A program made the translations under genes and the position numbers. DNA of 64,000 nucleotides from assembly GCF_026153455.1 (NCBI RefSeq), contig NZ_CP110629.1, positions 2,108,001 to 2,172,000 on the forward strand. Reading direction: 5' to 3'. Each line of letters opens with the position of its first letter. The first letter of the stretch is position 1. The DNA comes from Marinimicrobium sp. C6131. GTDB taxonomy: Bacteria; Pseudomonadota; Gammaproteobacteria; Pseudomonadales; Cellvibrionaceae. Below the pieces are notes generated by a model. That model was not told the DNA's origin and did not search any database. It saw only the letters and a program-made list of their open reading frames with translations. Below, in pieces: positions 28,225-37,488 of the stretch.

Positions 28225-30963
28225 TTACTCGAATCGTTTTATCGAACTGACATTCAGGCCCGACTCGGAATAAAGGCCTATGTCGTACTGCTCCAGCTCG
28301 TAAAAGCGGAAGGTCAATGCACGGAAGTCATCTATGTAAACGACGCCATACTCCAGAACCGGATCCAGCAAAACCTCCAATTCTATGGGTTCACCTTCAG
28401 TCAGCGGAGCGCTGACGATCGGGTCGAGGGGGTTACCCCGGCTACCATCCAACGAGAACGACACTTCATTCGCACTGGCATCAAACGCTACGCGGGCCAT
28501 TCTGCCAGTCCCTGCATCTCTGAATTCGACACCAAAAGGCGCATCCACTGGAAATTGGTCAATACTTAGCGTCATCCGAGTCAACTGGTTAACAGACTCA
28601 AACAGAACCGAACTATCGCCCGTAAGCACAGCATTTCCATCGTTCACCGTGGTCCCATCTGTCTGAGCTACGACGTTCAACGCCGCCTCGGAAGAAAGCT
28701 CTGTGCGTAGCGCATCAGGCAAAGCGACAGCCAACCCCTGAGCATCCGTTTTATACAATTGGTGTATTACCAGGTCGCCCCCCCAACGGAATCGGCCACT
28801 ATCGACGGATCCCAATTTATGTGGCACCCAGCCGAATAGCAGCTTGTTACTCTCCGGGCCAGCGGATCGACCAGCGTAGTAACCACGACCGTCCAATGCA
28901 TCAAATTCCGGGTACTCCCAGCCACCTGCACCGTCCGGTACCAGGTGTCGAACCTGCCGGGAGGCATCTCTCTGATCTGAATAGATCAAGTACTCATCAC
29001 CGGACAATTGAAGTAAGTCAGGCACCTCGAGGTTAAGATCAGAGGATTCTTGGTACAGAGGCGCTTCTGCGGTCCATGTACTAAGGTCAGGGGAAGTATA
29101 TAGAGCAATTGCAGCCTGACTGTTGTAACGGGAAGTCAGAAGCATCCAGTAGGCGTTGTCACTCTCATTCCAGAACACCCAAGGGTCACGGAAATCAAAG
29201 TCGCTGTAGCCCTCGCTTCCGGTAAAGGTTGCCTCAGCTTGTTTGGTCCAGCTGTCCGAGTCAGGGCTATCTGCCGTTGCCAGCATGACAGCTTCGACGG
29301 GTTGAATCGTCTGATTATGGCCGGTGTAGTACATGCGGTACTGCCCTGAGTCATCTTTGATGACACTTCCAGAACCAGTCCAGTTGTCCTGACTATCAGA
29401 CTCACTCCCGGGTGAGAGGACTTCGTAAGCACTGGAAAAATTTACCAGATCGTCAGTTTGGGACAAATACCAGGGATGGCGTCCGTCATCATGAAGATAG
29501 TACAGATAGAATGTACCGTCCTCATAATAGGGATTGGGATCACCCACCTTCAGGCGACTGGCCAGAGGCCCTGGCAACGTATTGGTTACCACACTATCTT
29601 CCGCTGGTTCCACTGCCACCTTGTCAGCAGCCCGGAATTCGTCCGCAAGGATGTAGGGAAGAGCCTCATCAGAGCCATCATCCGGGTGCATATCAATAAT
29701 TTCGATCACCCCTTTATGACCTTTCAGCGCCGAAACATCCCAGCTTACCCAGGCCAATGCATTTTCAACGTTGGCACCCGACGCGTGGCGAACGATTTCG
29801 CCCTCAACTCGTAGAACCACCGCAGTGGCGTTGGGTTCGTTATAGTGGTTGTCACCACCACCAACCAGAAAGTTGATGAAGTTACTACCAATGACGAATT
29901 CCGGGGAGCTCAACCGGCCCGTCGCATTCCAACCTAGGAAAAAGTTTTCCTCATCTTGGTCGAAGGCATTACCAAAGCTGGCGAACACACGCTCCCCCTG
30001 CTTACCGTCAAATGCTTCGGCCCACTCTCCGCCATCGAGATAGACAAAGTCCCCTGTCGCACCGAAGTTGTGCTCTTGGTACGTATCAAAACCTCCGCAG
30101 CAGAACTCAAAGCCAGCGATGTTCTGTTCAGAGCCGGACCGGGAAAACAGGCTGAAGCCTTCGGTTTCCGGAGATTCGGTAAATACCAGCTCGACCTCAC
30201 CGCCTTCAGTTACTCCAGAGGGAGTTGTCTCGGCACTGGAGCTGGCCTCAAACCGATCTGCAAGGATCATGGGAAGAGATCCATCATCGCCTGCATCGTC
30301 ATGTCCATCAATAATTTCTATGCGCGCCATCTGGCCGATGTAGTCCTGTACATCCCAGGTCACCACCGACATTGCCGCTTCTTGTCCGTTGCCCGTAGCA
30401 TGACGAACAATATCTCCACCCACCTTCAGAACAATGGCCGTTGGACGATCGGAGTCGAAGGTATTGGTTCCACCACCCGCCAGGAAATTAATATAACGAG
30501 CCGGAACCTCGAATTCGGGAGACGTCAAGGAGCCCGTGAGCTCCCAACCTTTCCATTCCGCCGAGGTGTCGCCTTCATCGTCGAAGCCGTCTCCAAAGCT
30601 GGCAAACACCCGCTCTCCCTCGGCGCCATCTATATCGGCCGCCCATTGGCCGCCATCCAGCATCTGAACGACACCGGAAGCCGCAAAACCATGCGCCTCA
30701 TAAGTGCCATAGCCACCGCAACAAAATTCAAAACCTGCGTGCTCAAACAATGGCGCAGGTGGGTAATTGTCCGTCGCAACGGACGATGAACTACTGGACT
30801 GGCTGGATTCGCTCGCAGAGGAACTGCTCGAGCTGGCGCTCACACCGGCTTCGACAACACTTTCCGGCGGACTGTCTGCGGGGCCGGTCTTGCATCCGAC
30901 TAGCGACACCCCTGCAACCCAAAGAACGGCAGATACCCAATTACTGTATTTATAATTTGTCAT
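28225..30963 (-). CDS. Divergent GH32 lipoprotein with two N-terminal binding-like modules
   Basis: A 912-residue lipoprotein (lipobox LVGC, Cys24) with a Ser-rich linker (about 40-62) typical of Cellvibrionaceae secreted enzymes. Two modules at about 70-245 and 285-445 share landmarks with each other (GFEFCCGG, GERVFASFG, L(T/S)SPEF, INFL(A/V)GGG) and more distantly with the four-module lipoprotein. The GH32-like propeller follows (about 470-760): the nucleophile motif is VGDPNPYY instead of WMNDPNG, then FRDPW, and LEVPDLLQ in place of WECPDL. All three catalytic carboxylates are kept, but surroundings are unusual, so specificity may differ from the other three GH32 proteins. Directly upstream of susC, it is probably the first gene of that operon and may be the surface endo-acting enzyme. 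Confidence 0.85.
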   Translation of the reverse strand: MTNYKYSNWVSAVLWVAGVSLVGCKTGPADSPPESVVEAGVSASSSSSSASESSQSSSSSSVATDNYPPAPLFEHAGFEFCCGGYGTYEAHGFAASGVVQMLDGGQWAADIDGAEGERVFASFGDGFDDEGDTSAEWKGWELTGSLTSPEFEVPARYINFLAGGGTNTFDSDRPTAIVLKVGGDIVRHATGNGQEAAMSVVTWDVQDYIGQMARIEIIDGHDDAGDDGSLPMILADRFEASSSAETTPSGVTEGGEVELVFTESPETEGFSLFSRSGSEQNIAGFEFCCGGFDTYQEHNFGATGDFVYLDGGEWAEAFDGKQGERVFASFGNAFDQDEENFFLGWNATGRLSSPEFVIGSNFINFLVGGGDNHYNEPNATAVVLRVEGEIVRHASGANVENALAWVSWDVSALKGHKGVIEIIDMHPDDGSDEALPYILADEFRAADKVAVEPAEDSVVTNTLPGPLASRLKVGDPNPYYEDGTFYLYYLHDDGRHPWYLSQTDDLVNFSSAYEVLSPGSESDSQDNWTGSGSVIKDDSGQYRMYYTGHNQTIQPVEAVMLATADSPDSDSWTKQAEATFTGSEGYSDFDFRDPWVFWNESDNAYWMLLTSRYNSQAAIALYTSPDLSTWTAEAPLYQESSDLNLEVPDLLQLSGDEYLIYSDQRDASRQVRHLVPDGAGGWEYPEFDALDGRGYYAGRSAGPESNKLLFGWVPHKLGSVDSGRFRWGGDLVIHQLYKTDAQGLAVALPDALRTELSSEAALNVVAQTDGTTVNDGNAVLTGDSSVLFESVNQLTRMTLSIDQFPVDAPFGVEFRDAGTGRMARVAFDASANEVSFSLDGSRGNPLDPIVSAPLTEGEPIELEVLLDPVLEYGVVYIDDFRALTFRFYELEQYDIGLYSESGLNVSSIKRFE

Positions 30964-31290
30964 TGCTTTTCCTCGTTGGGCTCCCTTTATGACACCCCCT
31001 AAATAGCTGGGAGTTATCGAGAGCTTGTTCGTTATATATCCAACTTATGAAACTCGAAAAAATGCTTCTGTCGAGCCGGCACCCTCTAAATTACAGAATG
31101 ATTTAACCTATTTCAACTATTTTATTAACCTTGTGTTAATAACAACATACCATAACCATCTTATTATAAAAACCTAGAACCATATATCATCCTTTAATAT
31201 CGCTATTGACACTTATATTTAACCGTGATTTACTTAATCGAAATGGGCGTACGCCGTAAATCAGTAAACCTAATAAGAGCGAGAATCAAC
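30964..31290. other. Divergent promoter region between GH32-susCD operon and fructokinase operon
   Basis: About 330 AT-rich bases with no gene. Contains motif copy 4 and a nearby GTTAATAAC. It must hold the promoters for both directions, making it a natural control point of the locus. Confidence 0.65.
31113..31130. promoter_or_regulatory. AT-rich candidate operator, copy 4 (divergent promoter)
   Basis: TCAACTATTTTATTAACC resembles copies 2 and 3 in its TCAAC start and TTTATTAA core. It lies 150 bases before the GH32 start and 160-180 before the fructokinase start. Confidence 0.35.
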
Positions 31291-32217
31291 GTGAAGTCAC
31301 TACCCTGCCTGTTTGCGGGCATCGAAGCCGGCGGCACCAAGTTCAACTGTGTGCTGGGCCGCTCACCGACGGAGATTCTGGAGCGCGCCAGCTTTCCGAC
31401 CACCCGCCCGGAAGAAACCCTTGGCGCCGCCATCCGTTTTTTTGAGCAGGCCCAGGCCCGGCATGGTGCCATCGCATCGCTCGGCGTGGCCTGCTTTGGC
31501 CCGGTGGACCTGTCCCTGAACTCACCCACCTACGGCTTCATTACCGACACTCCCAAAGCGCACTGGTCCAATACCGATGTGGTGGGCACGCTGTCCAAAG
31601 CACTGAAGGTACCGGTGGCGTTTGATACCGACGTCAACGGTTCCGCGCTCGGGGAAGGGACTCTCGGCGCCGCTCAGGGGCTGGATGATTATGTTTATGT
31701 CACCATCGGAACCGGTGTGGGCGCCGGCGTTGTCGCCAATGGCCAGCCAGTCAAGGGCGCCATGCACCCGGAGGTCGGCCATATGCTTCTGCCACATGAC
31801 TGGCAGGTCGACCCCTTCCCCGGTGCCTGCCCTTTTCATGGCGACTGCCTGGAAGGACTGGCCTCCGGTCCGGCCATCGAAAAGCGTTGGAACCAAAAGG
31901 CCGACACCCTTCCTCAAGACCACAAAGCATGGGACATCCAGGCTGACTACCTGTCCGCCCTGTGCTGGAACCTGACCGTCACCTACTCTCCCCAGCGGAT
32001 AATTCTGGGCGGGGGCGTGATGAAGCAGAGCCACCTTTTCCCCCGGATCCACGAACGTTTTAGTGGCCACATCAATGGCTACCCCTGCGGTGCCGCCGCA
32101 AAAAGCCCGCAGGACTACATCGTGGCACCCATGCTCGGTGGTCATGCCGGGGAAGTGGGCGCGCTGCTTATGGCTCAGGCGATAGCTCCTTCAATGACCT
32201 CCACGGCGGCAGGATAG
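31291..32217 (+). CDS. Fructokinase, ROK family
   Basis: Phosphorylates fructose (EC 2.7.1.4) released from fructan; cytoplasmic, 308 residues. The start is uncertain: I choose the GTG at 31291 (weak AAGAGCGAG upstream) because conserved sequence begins at LFAGIEAGGTKFNCVLG; GTG 31225 or ATG 31243 would add residues without homology. Features include the ATP-binding IEAGGTKF, the sugar-binding and catalytic-base segment DTDVNGSALGE, ITVGTGVGAG-like phosphate loop and the ROK metal region HPEVGH...CPFHGDCLEG. It opens an operon with the MFS transporter and a GH32 enzyme, so its role in fructose catabolism is well supported. Confidence 0.9.
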   Translation: MKSLPCLFAGIEAGGTKFNCVLGRSPTEILERASFPTTRPEETLGAAIRFFEQAQARHGAIASLGVACFGPVDLSLNSPTYGFITDTPKAHWSNTDVVGTLSKALKVPVAFDTDVNGSALGEGTLGAAQGLDDYVYVTIGTGVGAGVVANGQPVKGAMHPEVGHMLLPHDWQVDPFPGACPFHGDCLEGLASGPAIEKRWNQKADTLPQDHKAWDIQADYLSALCWNLTVTYSPQRIILGGGVMKQSHLFPRIHERFSGHINGYPCGAAAKSPQDYIVAPMLGGHAGEVGALLMAQAIAPSMTSTAAG

Positions 32218-32315
32218 CGGGCCCGAGCACACATCATTCACAACGTAATAACGAGGAGCCACGCACGATGGCTCCCCAAAAAACCACAAACAATAATCCA
32301 AGCGAGGTAGTAACC

Positions 32316-33713
32316 ATGAACCATTCACCGGGGGCAGCACCGCCCCGTTCTCACCGTGTCGTCATCTTCAGCACCATCGTGGCCGCCCTGGGTGGTCTGC
32401 TGTTCGGGTTTGATACGGCCGTCATTTCCGGCACCACCGGCGCCCTGGAGCGGGAGTTCGAACTCAGCAGCAATGGGCTGGGCTTCACCGTCGCCATTGC
32501 CCTGATCGGTACCGTCATTGGCGCCCTGAGCGTAGGCAAGCCGGCCGACTGGCTGGGCCGCAAACGCTCCCTGATGGTCATCGCGGTCATGTATTTCATC
32601 TCTGCGGTGGGCAGCGCGCTGGCCACTGTCTGGGGCGAGTTTCTGGTCTATCGCCTGATCGGCGGTCTGGCGGTGGGCGCCGCCTCGGTGGTGGCGCCGA
32701 TGTACATCGCGGAAATTTCTCCCGCCGCCATGCGCGGCCGGCTGGTGGCGATCAACCAGTTGAACGTGGTAGGCGGTATTCTGCTGGCGTTTCTGTCCAA
32801 CTATGTGATTGGCCTGTCCATTGACGATGCGACAGCATGGCGCTGGATGCTGGGTATCGAAGCGGTCCCCGCAGCGCTGTTTCTGGCACTGCTGTTTCTC
32901 ATTCCCTACAGCCCGCGCTGGCTGGTCAAGAAAGGGCGCATTCTTGAAGCCCACGACGTCCTGGTCAAAATGGGCGAGCCCAATGTCGAACAGGAACTGG
33001 CGGATATCGAACGCTCGCTGAAGGACGACGACAACGGCGCCTCGGACCGACTGTTTCAGCGCAAGTATATGTTCCCGATTTTCTGCGCCTGGGCCATTGC
33101 CATGTTCAATCAACTCTCAGGCATCAACGCATTGATGTACTACGCGCCGCGCATTTTTGAGAGTGCCGGCTTCAGCACCGAGGCATCCCTACTGCAGGCG
33201 GTTCTGGTGGGTGGCACCAATTTCATGTTCACCGTCATCGCCCTGTTCATGATCGATAAACTCGGCCGTCGTCCCCTGCTGTTCATCGGCTCCATCGGCA
33301 CCGCCGCCTCGCTGTTTCTGGTCAGCTTCCAGTTTATGGCCGAGGAAATCTCCGGCAGCCTGGTGCTCTACGGTCTGCTAGGCTTTATTGCAGCCTTTGC
33401 CATCTCTCAGGGCGCCGTCATCTGGGTGTTTATTTCGGAAATCTTCCCCAACCGGGTACGAGCCAAAGGCCAGGCGTTTGGCAGTTTCACACACTGGTTC
33501 ATGGCGGCCGCCGTGTCCTGGTTGTTCCCGGTCTTTGCGGACGGTAACGGCGGGCTGGTATTTATCTTCTTCGGTCTGATGATGGTATTGCAGTTCCTGT
33601 TTGTCTGGAAAATCATGCCGGAAACCAAAGGCACATCGCTGGAAGACCTGGAGTACACCCTGCATGTGCGCGACACCAAGCCGGGAACCCCCGAGGCCGC
33701 CACGTCGGCCTGA
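32316..33713 (+). CDS. MFS sugar porter, probable fructose/proton symporter
   Basis: A 465-residue inner-membrane transporter of the sugar porter (GLUT/XylE-like) family with 12 predicted membrane helices. I choose the ATG at 32316 (GAGG eight bases before); an in-frame ATG at 32268 also has GAGGAG and would add 16 residues. Family motifs: FGFDTAVISG in helix 1, GRKRS in loop 2-3, SPRWL at the end of the first half, GRRPL in loop 8-9 and PETKGTSLEDLE after helix 12. Between fructokinase and GH32 genes, fructose is the most likely substrate, though sucrose cannot be excluded. Confidence 0.92.
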   Translation: MNHSPGAAPPRSHRVVIFSTIVAALGGLLFGFDTAVISGTTGALEREFELSSNGLGFTVAIALIGTVIGALSVGKPADWLGRKRSLMVIAVMYFISAVGSALATVWGEFLVYRLIGGLAVGAASVVAPMYIAEISPAAMRGRLVAINQLNVVGGILLAFLSNYVIGLSIDDATAWRWMLGIEAVPAALFLALLFLIPYSPRWLVKKGRILEAHDVLVKMGEPNVEQELADIERSLKDDDNGASDRLFQRKYMFPIFCAWAIAMFNQLSGINALMYYAPRIFESAGFSTEASLLQAVLVGGTNFMFTVIALFMIDKLGRRPLLFIGSIGTAASLFLVSFQFMAEEISGSLVLYGLLGFIAAFAISQGAVIWVFISEIFPNRVRAKGQAFGSFTHWFMAAAVSWLFPVFADGNGGLVFIFFGLMMVLQFLFVWKIMPETKGTSLEDLEYTLHVRDTKPGTPEAATSA

Positions 33714-33762
33714 CAAGATTATCGAATAATCAATCACTAAGAGACCTATAGCGAGGTATACC

Positions 33763-35379
33763 ATGCACAAGACATTCACTCTCCCGTTGACCTCGGCGCT
33801 GGCGCTCGCCATCGCCGGCTGCACCGGCAGCAACACAAGCACGTCGAATACCGACGCGCAAGTGGAGACCCGCGCGCCGGCCGCCACCGCCCTCTATCAG
33901 GAGCCATTTCGTCCGCAGTTCCACTACACGCCCAAAGAAAACTGGATGAACGACCCCAACGGGTTGGTGTACCACAACGGTGAGTACCACATGTTCTACC
34001 AGTACAACCCTTACGGCGACAAGTGGGGTCATATGAGCTGGGGTCATGCCATCAGCAAAGACCTGGTGCACTGGGAAGAACAGAAGGTGGCCATTCCCGA
34101 GGACGAGGAGTACATGATTTTCTCGGGCAGCGCGGTGGTGGACCATCACAACACATCGGGCTTTGGCACCAAAGACAACCCGCCCATGGTGGCCATCTAT
34201 ACCGGCCACAAACAGGCGCCGGAGAAAGGGCAGAATCAGCAACTGGCCTATAGCCTGGACAATGGTCGCACCTGGACCAAGTACGCGGGCAACCCGGTCC
34301 TGGATGAAGGCATGGAAAACTTCCGTGACCCCAAGGTCATCTGGCACGAGGAAAGCGAGCAGTGGATCATGGTGGTGGCGTTGTCCACCGACTACAAGAT
34401 CGCCTTTTACAGCTCGCCCAATCTGAAGGACTGGACCTTCCTGAGCCATTTTGAATCCCCGGAGTCCGAACTGGGTATCTGGGAGTGTCCGGATCTGTTT
34501 GCCCTGCCAATCGATGGCGATGAAGACACACGCAAGTGGGTCCTGGAAGTGGATCTCGGTGCCGGAGAAGAGGGTTCCATCGCCGGAGGTTCCGGCGGTC
34601 TGTACTTTGTCGGTGAGTTTGACGGCAAGCAGTTCATTCCCGATGAAGACGCCATGCCCGAGAGCGAGTCCGGCCCGCACCAGTGGGTGGACTACGGCAA
34701 AGACTTTTACGCCGCCGTTTCCTGGTCTGACGTCCCGGAAGAAGACGGACGCCGCATCTGGGTGGGTTGGATGAACAACTGGCAGTATGCGCAGGAACTG
34801 CCCACCTCTCCCTGGCGCAGCTCCCAGAGCATTCCCCGCACGCTGGAACTGGCGAGTCATGACGGCGGCCTGAAGATGGTTCAGGAACCGGTTGAAGAAC
34901 TGCAAACTCTGCGCGGCGAACAACAGTCACTGAGCAACCTGACCGTCACCAACAACACCCGCTCACTGGCGGACTGGAACATTCAGGGCAAGGCGCTGGA
35001 AATGAAAGTGACCTTTACACCGGGGGATGCGGAGGTGGTTGGCCTCAACCTGCGTACCGGCGACGGCGAGAAAACCGTGCTGCGCTATGACGTGGACGAG
35101 GAAACCCTGGCACTGGATCGCACCCAGTCCGGACAGGTGGACTTCCACGGGGACTTCCCGGGCGTTCACGTGGCGCCGCTGCCGCTGGATAACGGCCAAG
35201 TGGAGCTGCACCTGTTTATCGACTGGTCGTCTGTGGAAGTGTTCGCACACGATGGTGTGGTTGCCATCAGCGACAAGATCTTCCCGCAAGCGGACAGCGA
35301 AGGCATCGAAGTATTTGTCGAAGGTGGCAGCGCCACGTTCGATCGCATCGACGCTTGGCCATTGAAGTCCATCTGGTAA
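33763..35379 (+). CDS. GH32 fructan beta-fructosidase/levanase-like lipoprotein
   Basis: A 538-residue lipoprotein (lipobox IAGC near residue 20) with the most canonical GH32 sequence of the window: WMNDPNG (nucleophile Asp), FRDPK (transition-state stabiliser) and WECPDLF (acid/base Glu), followed by the GH32 C-terminal beta-sandwich (about 395-535). This is the pattern of exo-inulinases, levanases and invertases that release terminal fructose. Third gene of the fructokinase-MFS operon, 49 bases after the transporter, it probably produces the fructose that these two consume; periplasmic-facing attachment is likely. It is followed by a strong terminator. Confidence 0.95.
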   Translation: MHKTFTLPLTSALALAIAGCTGSNTSTSNTDAQVETRAPAATALYQEPFRPQFHYTPKENWMNDPNGLVYHNGEYHMFYQYNPYGDKWGHMSWGHAISKDLVHWEEQKVAIPEDEEYMIFSGSAVVDHHNTSGFGTKDNPPMVAIYTGHKQAPEKGQNQQLAYSLDNGRTWTKYAGNPVLDEGMENFRDPKVIWHEESEQWIMVVALSTDYKIAFYSSPNLKDWTFLSHFESPESELGIWECPDLFALPIDGDEDTRKWVLEVDLGAGEEGSIAGGSGGLYFVGEFDGKQFIPDEDAMPESESGPHQWVDYGKDFYAAVSWSDVPEEDGRRIWVGWMNNWQYAQELPTSPWRSSQSIPRTLELASHDGGLKMVQEPVEELQTLRGEQQSLSNLTVTNNTRSLADWNIQGKALEMKVTFTPGDAEVVGLNLRTGDGEKTVLRYDVDEETLALDRTQSGQVDFHGDFPGVHVAPLPLDNGQVELHLFIDWSSVEVFAHDGVVAISDKIFPQADSEGIEVFVEGGSATFDRIDAWPLKSIW

Positions 35380-35402
35380 GCCAATCACTTACCCATCTAC
35401 AC

Positions 35403-35435
35403 AAAAAAGCCCCGGCAACTGCCGGGGCTTTTTTG
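35403..35435. terminator. Bidirectional rho-independent terminator
   Basis: AAAAAAGCCCCGGC-aact-GCCGGGGCTTTTTT: a perfect stem flanked by A and T runs, so it can end both the fructokinase operon (+) and the ROK regulator gene (-). Confidence 0.93.
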
Positions 35436-35459
35436 TGAACAACGGTTTTCAATAAACGT

Positions 35460-36680
35460 TTAAATCATGCGTCGCTCTGGCACACTGCCTTTCAGCAATA
35501 CGGTTTTGTCCGCGCCAAACGAGGAATAGAAGGGCAGAATACCACCACCCACCGCGATGGCATCCGGCCCCAACTGGCCCGGAATGATGGCCGGTACAAA
35601 AATGTCCTTGGCCGCCATGGTGCTCAGACGCCGCTCTACCATCGCCACCAGCTCTTCAATGATAAAGCGCGGCAGGTTGGCATCAATCACAATGGCTTTC
35701 AGATCCAGAATGCTGATGGCGGACAGGAAGGCAAAAACCATCGCGTCGGCACAATCGTTCATCCATTCCTGAATATAGATGCGGGCATTGTCAATGTGCT
35801 CCGGCAACTCACCGATATGGCTGATCTCAATCCCCTTCTGATTCAGGTACCGGCGCAGAGTCAGCAGCGAAGCCCTTTGGGTCAGCATGTCAAACCCGCC
35901 TTTGCCCGGCTTATGCCCGAACAGTTCGGAATGGGGGACAGGCATTGAGGCCAACTCCGCCGCGTTGCCATGCACCCCCGGCTCCAGGTTACCGTGCAGT
36001 ACCAGACCGCCACCGATAAAGGCCCCAATATTGACGTAAAGAAAATCAGAAATGTCCCGCCCGACGCCCAGTTGCAACTCCGCCACGGCCGCGGCGGCCC
36101 CGTCGTTCTCAAAAAACACCGGCAGGTCGATACGACTGGAAATCTCTTCGCTCAAGTTGATATTGCGCCAGCGCTCGGACAGCTCATCGGCCATCTCCAG
36201 ATCGCTGGGCCAGGCGCCCAGAAACCAGGGCATGGCAACCCCGACCCCGCGCAGGCGCTTCTGCCCGGTTTTATCCAGGTGGTTGCGCAATTCGGGTAAC
36301 AATTGATCAATCTGCTCGAGGATGTAGTCCGGATCCGGCTGATCGAATTCACGTTTGAACTGGGCCAGTGTTTTGCCACTGAAATCCAGCAACAACAACT
36401 CGAGATCGCGCCGCCCGATCTTGATGCCGATGGAATAGGCACCGGCCGGGTTGATGGCGTAGAGGGTAGAGGGTTGACCGAGACCACCGAGGCGTCGCCC
36501 TTCGCGAACCACCAGCTCATTCTGCTCAAGATCGTCGACGATACGGGTCACCGCCTGGGGGGTGAGATTGGTGGCCCGCGCCAGATCGGATTTGGACGCG
36601 GTGCGGTATTTGCGCAAATGGGTGAGCATCACCCGCTCGTTGTAGCGACGCAGGCCGCTGGAGTTACTGCCCTGACTCAT
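35460..36680 (-). CDS. ROK family transcriptional regulator
   Basis: A 406-residue NagC/XylR/Mlc-type repressor. Residues about 15-75 form a winged helix (SKSDLARATNLTPQAVTRIV recognition region); the rest is a ROK sugar-sensing domain (SIGIKIGRRDLEL, GVGVAMPWFLG, YVNIGAFIGGGLV, GVHGNAAELASMP). The zinc-binding CxCGxxGCxE motif of most ROK proteins is absent: the equivalent stretch reads GHKPGKGGFDML. Convergent with the fructokinase operon and the only regulator in the fructan locus, it is the best candidate for its controller, sensing fructose or a fructo-oligosaccharide. It also has an inverted repeat in its own promoter. Confidence 0.9.
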   Translation of the reverse strand: MSQGSNSSGLRRYNERVMLTHLRKYRTASKSDLARATNLTPQAVTRIVDDLEQNELVVREGRRLGGLGQPSTLYAINPAGAYSIGIKIGRRDLELLLLDFSGKTLAQFKREFDQPDPDYILEQIDQLLPELRNHLDKTGQKRLRGVGVAMPWFLGAWPSDLEMADELSERWRNINLSEEISSRIDLPVFFENDGAAAAVAELQLGVGRDISDFLYVNIGAFIGGGLVLHGNLEPGVHGNAAELASMPVPHSELFGHKPGKGGFDMLTQRASLLTLRRYLNQKGIEISHIGELPEHIDNARIYIQEWMNDCADAMVFAFLSAISILDLKAIVIDANLPRFIIEELVAMVERRLSTMAAKDIFVPAIIPGQLGPDAIAVGGGILPFYSSFGADKTVLLKGSVPERRMI

Positions 36681-36723
36681 GTGTTCCGGCTCCCGAATGG
36701 ACTGACTGCTGCCGAATCAATTA

Positions 36724-36739
36724 TTGAATGAGTATTCAA
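36724..36739. promoter_or_regulatory. Inverted repeat upstream of the ROK regulator gene
   Basis: TTGAAT-gagt-ATTCAA, 43 bases before the ROK start codon. A possible autoregulatory operator. Confidence 0.4.
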
Positions 36740-36868
36740 CGGCAGCCCTTTGTCAAACATCACCGCAGTTTAACAAAGCGCGGACCATAATGGCCAGCAC
36801 CTTGTCATTTGTGGGCTGGAACCCCAGCAGCCTGGTTCATTAGTTTTACCGAAGGAGCCACTATCCAG

Positions 36869-37405
36869 TTATTCCAGCCACACCGGGTAATAGTCGTATT
36901 CGCAGTAGCTGGAATCCAGATCACACACTTCCAGCACCGCATAGAGCTTCTCCGGCAACTCATAGATCAGCGGGCTTACATCGGTCACATAGTCATCCAG
37001 ACCGCAGGCCATGGTCAGGTCCGGGTAGTACTGACAGATGCGGATGGCCTCCTGGTCACAGGGCAAGCCTTCGCCGCAGACTTCGGTGTAGACGCCGTAG
37101 CTGCCGGTCAGCGACGGGCGGTCGTTCAGGCGGAAGCTGACCTGATAGTCTTCCAGGCTGTTCACCTGCCAATCAATCTCGAAAATACCGGCATCGACAT
37201 AGGGATCGAGCGTCAACGGTACGCCCGGGTCCAACGCCGTATCCACACCATAGCTGTCAATGATGTTGAAGGTTTTCAGATAGGGCACAAAATCCGAACC
37301 CCGGTGGGGTCTGTCGTTGACGTGCGTGACCTGCACATGGCTTTCATCGCACCCCATCAGGATCAACGCGGCAGTCATCACGATCAGGCTCAGTATACGA
37401 TTCAC
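36869..37405 (-). CDS. Hypothetical lipoprotein
   Basis: A 178-residue protein that I do not recognise. The GTG at 37405 is preferred over the ATG at 37423 because AGAGGGGG lies seven bases before the GTG; it gives a compact signal peptide with lipobox ILMGC. The mature part is acidic, rich in Tyr and Asp, with cysteines in pairs (EVCGEGLPC, CDLDSSYCEYDYY) suggesting disulfides in the periplasm. No neighbours indicate a pathway. Confidence 0.7.
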   Translation of the reverse strand: MNRILSLIVMTAALILMGCDESHVQVTHVNDRPHRGSDFVPYLKTFNIIDSYGVDTALDPGVPLTLDPYVDAGIFEIDWQVNSLEDYQVSFRLNDRPSLTGSYGVYTEVCGEGLPCDQEAIRICQYYPDLTMACGLDDYVTDVSPLIYELPEKLYAVLEVCDLDSSYCEYDYYPVWLE

Positions 37406-37488
37406 GGGGCACCCCCTCTGCATTCCGGTTAACGTAATGCCAGATTACCCCCGGGGATCTGAATCGAAACTGAACACCCGACAAAAAA

